Shown: positions 59,062 to 64,000 of the stretch, in pieces
How the letters are laid out: the number at the start of each line of letters is the position of its first letter
Numbering within the stretch: the stretch's first letter is position 1
Origin: Lepturacanthus savala
Lineage: Eukaryota; Chordata; Actinopteri; Scombriformes; Trichiuridae
Assembly (NCBI GenBank): GCA_030544235.1
Contig: CM060465.1
Span: 14,579,988-14,643,987 of the forward strand
Length of the DNA: 64,000 nucleotides
Direction: 5' to 3'
Translations under genes and position numbers: made by a program
Notes under the pieces: model-generated
Seen by the model: the letters and a program-made list of their open reading frames with translations, nothing else
Database searches by the model: none
What the model was told of the DNA's origin: nothing

Positions 59062-62000
59062 CACCAGGTACAATATCTTCTGTGTTGCTGTCCACAAACT
59101 ATGAATCTCCATATATATAAAATAATTGCCTAAGTCATTTTTAATGTTTTTGGGGAAACACAAAACTTTAATCAAATGCAGAGAATATAATATTTATTAA
59201 TCATTTAATCCAACAAAAATCCTGGATGACTGTAGACATGCGTAAAACGTTGTGTGTCACTAACATTAAAGAATAAAGTGACTCAGGACAATTTTTGAAC
59301 ATTCCAATGACTTAAGCAACTTTAAACCTGGCCAAGGGACTACAGATGGAAACTATCCTATGGTGATGATTTGGCATATTTAATCTAAATTAATCTAATT
59401 AATGTAAATGTAGTTAAACTATAACTTGTGAAATTTAGTCTAAATTACGATAAAGCGTTATAGCCTGTAGCCTTTATGATACTAAACTGTATCACTCACC
59501 AGTAGAAATTGATTTAAGAATCATGTTTAGAGCTTCTTCTGCACCATAGAAGCTTTTTGAATCAGCTGCTATCATGAAACCTTGTTAAATTGCCCAACTC
59601 AAGGCATTTTATCCTTAAGAATAAAAATTTGATTTAGGCAAAAAGAAAAATGTCCTAAGTAAAATAGACATAAAAAATAATGAGCATTATTTTAATAGGG
59701 TGACGATAGTTTAGATTTGTACATTCTTATGATTCTGAGCCTAGAAGATTCTGTTCTCCTTTACTGGTCAAAAAACCTAAAAAAAAACATTTGATCATTT
59801 TGGATGTGTTACAGCATGTTGTCATGATTTTTTGCAGAAACTCTTCTTTTTAATTGAATTTTTAAAATCCATTGTCTTTTACTCCTAAATGTCTTTTATA
59901 CTCTAATTGCTATTAAATAATCATACACCAATGTACAGAACATCAAATAAATAATTCAAACAGATAAAATAGCATTTAAGGTTTTCCTCTGAAGTTACTT
60001 TATTTTACACAATCTGTGGATGAATATGGCCAAAAATGTAGCACCAACCCAGTTAACCTGACCAGATGCTCCTCCAATGTTCACAGCCTCAACAATGGCA
60101 ACAGCTGATATTAAAAACAGATTTGAGACGAGACTGTAGATACTAATAGGTTTCCTAGAAAATTGAATAAAGTGGGCAGCTTTTTATTTATTGTGATTAG
60201 AGAATTGGAATATTTTGTTCAATTTTGACCATATTCCTCTCATGTTTTACTTTTGAGTGTTCTCTGCTCTGATGTCAAAGTGGAAGTTAGAACCAGAGTT
60301 GACTCAACAGCTTTCACACCAACAGTCTATGTCACAGGTTTTAAGTCTAAGACTGTGGCCTCCCCTTAGACAAAGCCTGGAAAAAGGTGCCCCCTCACCC
60401 CCCTTTTGTTTAGCTCAAATACTGAATGTCTTTGGGATCATGAGGCATTTATTAGTTTCTATTCTCTGGGAAAAAACTGTAAAATTCCCCAAAACTGTAT
60501 TTCTGAACTATCTCTTTAACCAAATCACATTTTTCTACTTGATTTTCAGATTTGTTATCAGGTTAGCATAAGGCCATATCTTTTGTTTGACTTATTGTTT
60601 GTTGCAGTGTATATTTTTTGCAAAAATAATAATAAAAAAAAAAGTTTAGCAGACACAATCAACAAGAGTGATTAAAATCTGTGGGAGTGGAACACAGTCC
60701 ACCAGATGATCGATATTGATCATCTGTAGTTGATCTAATTTGAGGCCTTCATGTCCTCCCTTGATCTCTGATAATGATTGTATGAACTTAATGAAAAAGT
60801 ACAGCACATATGGAGAATGCATTGTATTTTGTCAAATAAAAAACACACAAAGCAACAGTGAAACAGCAATAATCTTAAAATTCTTTATTCATAAACTTGA
60901 TGCAAGTTTACAAATTACTGTACATGGTCAAAATTTCTTCAAATGGAAAATGAAAAATAAAATAAAACCAAAGCAAGCCAACAGCGCCAGATGTTTGCCA
61001 TCTGTTCGTTGGTACCAGAAAAAAATGAATTGACAATTGAGATAGATTAATCTTTTCAACACACAGTCCAGTTAGAAGCGTGCAAAGTCTATTCACCACG
61101 GCATGTCTTGAAAAACTTGAATTTGCCTCCTGATATTCCCTCTGACCGCAGTTTTGGCATTTGGAAGGAGGCAATCGCACGAGTGGATAAAGGCTCTTAA
61201 AGCAGGGCGAGGTTGTACTTCAAAACCTTTAAAGGATGCACAAGTTTATGGTCCAACTTTTGGGACAACGCAGCCCCCTTCAGATGGTGGGGGGCACGTC
61301 TTGTTAATGAGACCGGATTGCTTCTCCCCCCCTCAGATATATCACATGTAACAACAGGATGTGGAGCAGTGTGCTGAGAAATCACGTTTTTTTTCTTCTT
61401 TTTTTCCTGATTTTGATAATATATTTAGCTTACTTTGTTGTATAATTGACCTCTAGGCACATTGCTGCCAGTTGTGCAAAGATCAGGAATATTTAATAGT
61501 ACACATACTTCAGTGAGTATAGATGATGCATGCTACTGCGATCCTGTTAAATTGTGATCCTTACGTAAATGTCCTCCCTCTTTACATCACTTGAATTAAA
61601 AAGAAACATGACAGAGTTTTTGACATCAGATCAGTTGGGTGAAAAAACCTAAACATCAGCGGTATGGGGCATTAATGAATCCCCCCCACAAAAAAAAAGA
61701 ATAATCAGACTCCCCTAAGTATTGTTTGTTACCTGAGTTGCCGTTCAAACATACTTTTGCAGACAGTGTTAACAAATAAACTGCAAAAGAGCAGACAGGT
61801 TGATAGGTACAGTGTGTCTACTGTAGCAGTAGTGACGATGTACTTTGTATTGCGTTTTCACGTTAGTTTCATATAGATTTTCATCGTTTCGGGTCAGTTC
61901 TTATCACGCTACAAAACGATCCTTCTTTGTCGTACACCGAAAGACACACGGAAAACACGTCCATGGTGGCAAAGGGAAGCCCTGCAAATAACGTCTGAGG

Positions 62001-64000
62001 GGATGAACCCAGCTGCAATTAACATTATGTAACAGGGTCGCAAGTTTCAAATCTTATCTTGGAGGGGAAAACCACTACAATCAATGTATGCCAGGAAGAC
62101 GTGAGAAAAAAAATGTTGCAAAAATGTGCAGAATGATGAAAAAAAAAAATCACACATCCAAACACCCTTAATTTCTGTCCTCTCTAAAGCCCATTCCTGC
62201 TTAACAAAGTGACTAATCAAATCCAACTACCTTCCCATGGCGGTTGAGACGAAGCCTAATTTCAGCATCAAACTAGCCATCAACCTCTAGAGTGGTACTC
62301 AAAAGACCAATAGTCAAACCGAGGGCCAACATTAAGACTGTTGAATATAAGAGAAGCCCACTTATCGTCCTCTAGTCAGAACGTTTCATGCCCTCCTGTC
62401 GAAATGTAGGGATTCCGAGACATTTCTGTTTTAATGTTGACCACAGGGTGGATTTGTTTACATCGGTTGATCTTTGTTTCAGCCTTTTGTTTCTGCTTGG
62501 CCCAATATGCTATACACATTTATGGAAAAAAAAAATGGTAAGAGCTAAAAAGATGCAGAGAGGTCGTCCCACTTTAAAGAGAAGCTTCCAAAATAAGAAC
62601 ATTGGCTCATTTATTTTCAAGGATGCTCAAAAAACAGTCGCCAAAGAATATGTTTTAGAATAATATTTGCATTTGTGTACCAGTTAATTTCCAAAAGAAA
62701 AAGAATTGCAGTCAATAAAAACAGGCGCGGTGAGGTGCCACTTCAAGAGCTTCAGTATCGATCTTCTTTTTTAAAATTCCCATTTAAAGAGGGGTAGCTG
62801 ACTGTGAAGCCCACTTTGTCAAAGCAGCTATAGAAAAAAAAACATTTCCCCACATTTCAAAGGGAGAATTTTTTTTTTTTTTAAAGACAAATGAGCATAT
62901 TTTAGAAAAAGAAAAAAAACAGGGCAAGTGATACCCCCACATCCTCCTCGCTAAAACACTGATGGGAGAAGCAAAGTGACACCAGAACAAAGTCTTTCTC
63001 AGAGGAATACTTGTCAGATGAGCCATTGAGATGGTTTCTGCGAGAAGGATGATTTATTTCCAGTGAGTCAGAGGGGGGGAAATATTCCAAAGAAAACAAG
63101 ATACTTTGACCCAAAGACATGTTCCCAGTGCATAGTGGTAGTAGCTCCTTATCCGTCCTCTTTAGGTGGTGTGTACCAGCCTGGAAGAACAGAAAGAAAA
63201 AAAAACTTTGGCCAGTGGATCCAGAACACAGAGTGTTCACTCAACCTCAAACATTCAGAAATATTTATTTACCATTCTTTTCATGAATCTGTACAAGGGA
63301 TTTGTACGACTGTTGTGCTCTGGCAAGATTGTACTGGTTCTAAGAGACAAAAGATATTCTGTTAGATGCACACAGACCTTGAATATGAAATACTAAGGCA
63401 ATGAAAGAAAAACAAAGTATGGATGAATTCAAGATTTTTGTCCAGATTAAATATCGCACCAGCTGACATTCAAGATTTCCTGAGGTTAAATCCTTCAACG
63501 AGTGAAATACCTGGATGATTATTTGATGAAATTCAGTGAAATTTAATGCAGATAGTTAAAGTTCAGCGTGATACAGGCAATTCAAAGACAGTTAATATTT
63601 TTATAAAATATAAAAAGCATGACAGCAACAACTCATTAATACACAATGACATCAGTTACCTTATTGGCTCCAAACTGCACTCTGGCTTTTCCTTTAACCA
63701 GGGTTGCATTTATCTGCATAATTACAGACTCTATGGAATAGGCACTGCTCCAGCCCTGGAACAACACACAAAATATACATAGAGATGTTATCTTTGTTTA
63801 ATGGAGGGTATTTAACTTTAAGATATATTAAACTAATTTACGTACCTGTTTTGTGAGAAGTTCCATGCACAAGGCCCCTCCTCCAAGAACATAACTAAAA
63901 TAAAGAATAGTACTATTAGTAATAGTATTATAGTATTAGGAATAGGCCTGGCAATAAAACATATTAATATATACATATAATATAATAAGAAAAGAGTTGT

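Overview
This is nuclear DNA from a ray-finned fish, almost certainly a teleost. Every gene is split by many short introns with GT-AG (twice GC-AG) borders. The spliced proteins read as full-length vertebrate orthologues. The spaces between exons carry typical fish repeats: Tc1-like, hAT-like and foldback elements, L2/CR1-like LINE pieces, a BEL/Pao remnant, and long CA, TA and TAGA microsatellites. Six of the seven genes have human counterparts on chromosome 15q (ATP8B4, SQOR, CTDSPL2, PARP16, SCAMP5, UBE2Q2), so the window looks like a rearranged, compact piece of the 15q synteny group.

Layout: (1) 1-12,718, minus strand: atp8b4, a P4-ATPase phospholipid flippase, complete at its start and cut by the window edge about 18 codons before the expected stop; a possible 5' UTR exon lies near 13.19 kb. 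(2) 13.4-18.0 kb: a gene-free divergent interval with a (TC)n tract, an L2-type repeat tail and a Tc1-like remnant. (3) 18.05-26.45 kb, plus: sqor, mitochondrial sulfide:quinone oxidoreductase, with a decayed LINE and a 112-bp AT tract in intron 7. (4) 26.8-34.87 kb, plus: ctdspl2, a CTD-type phosphatase, starting about 400 bp after sqor in a CpG-rich promoter. (5) 36.81-38.95 kb, plus: a small secreted cysteine-rich protein with an IGFBP N-terminal domain that I cannot assign to a named family; a decayed Tc1 transposase copy lies just upstream of it. (6) 41.4-46.9 kb, minus: parp16, an ER tail-anchored mono-ADP-ribosyltransferase. (7) About 48.5 or 50.6 to 59.0 kb, plus: scamp5, a four-pass secretory carrier membrane protein. 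(8) 60.87 kb to the right edge, minus: the last four coding exons and 3' UTR of ube2q2, convergent with scamp5.

The genes are functionally unrelated cell-biology genes (lipid flipping, sulfide oxidation, phosphatase, ER stress-linked ADP-ribosylation, vesicle traffic, ubiquitin conjugation); this is conserved synteny, not an operon-like system. I found no CRISPR array, rRNA or credible tRNA, and no new multi-gene system. The best candidates for something undescribed are the IGFBP-domain secreted protein, a diverged ~0.5-0.65 kb direct repeat flanking scamp5, and a foldback element inside scamp5.
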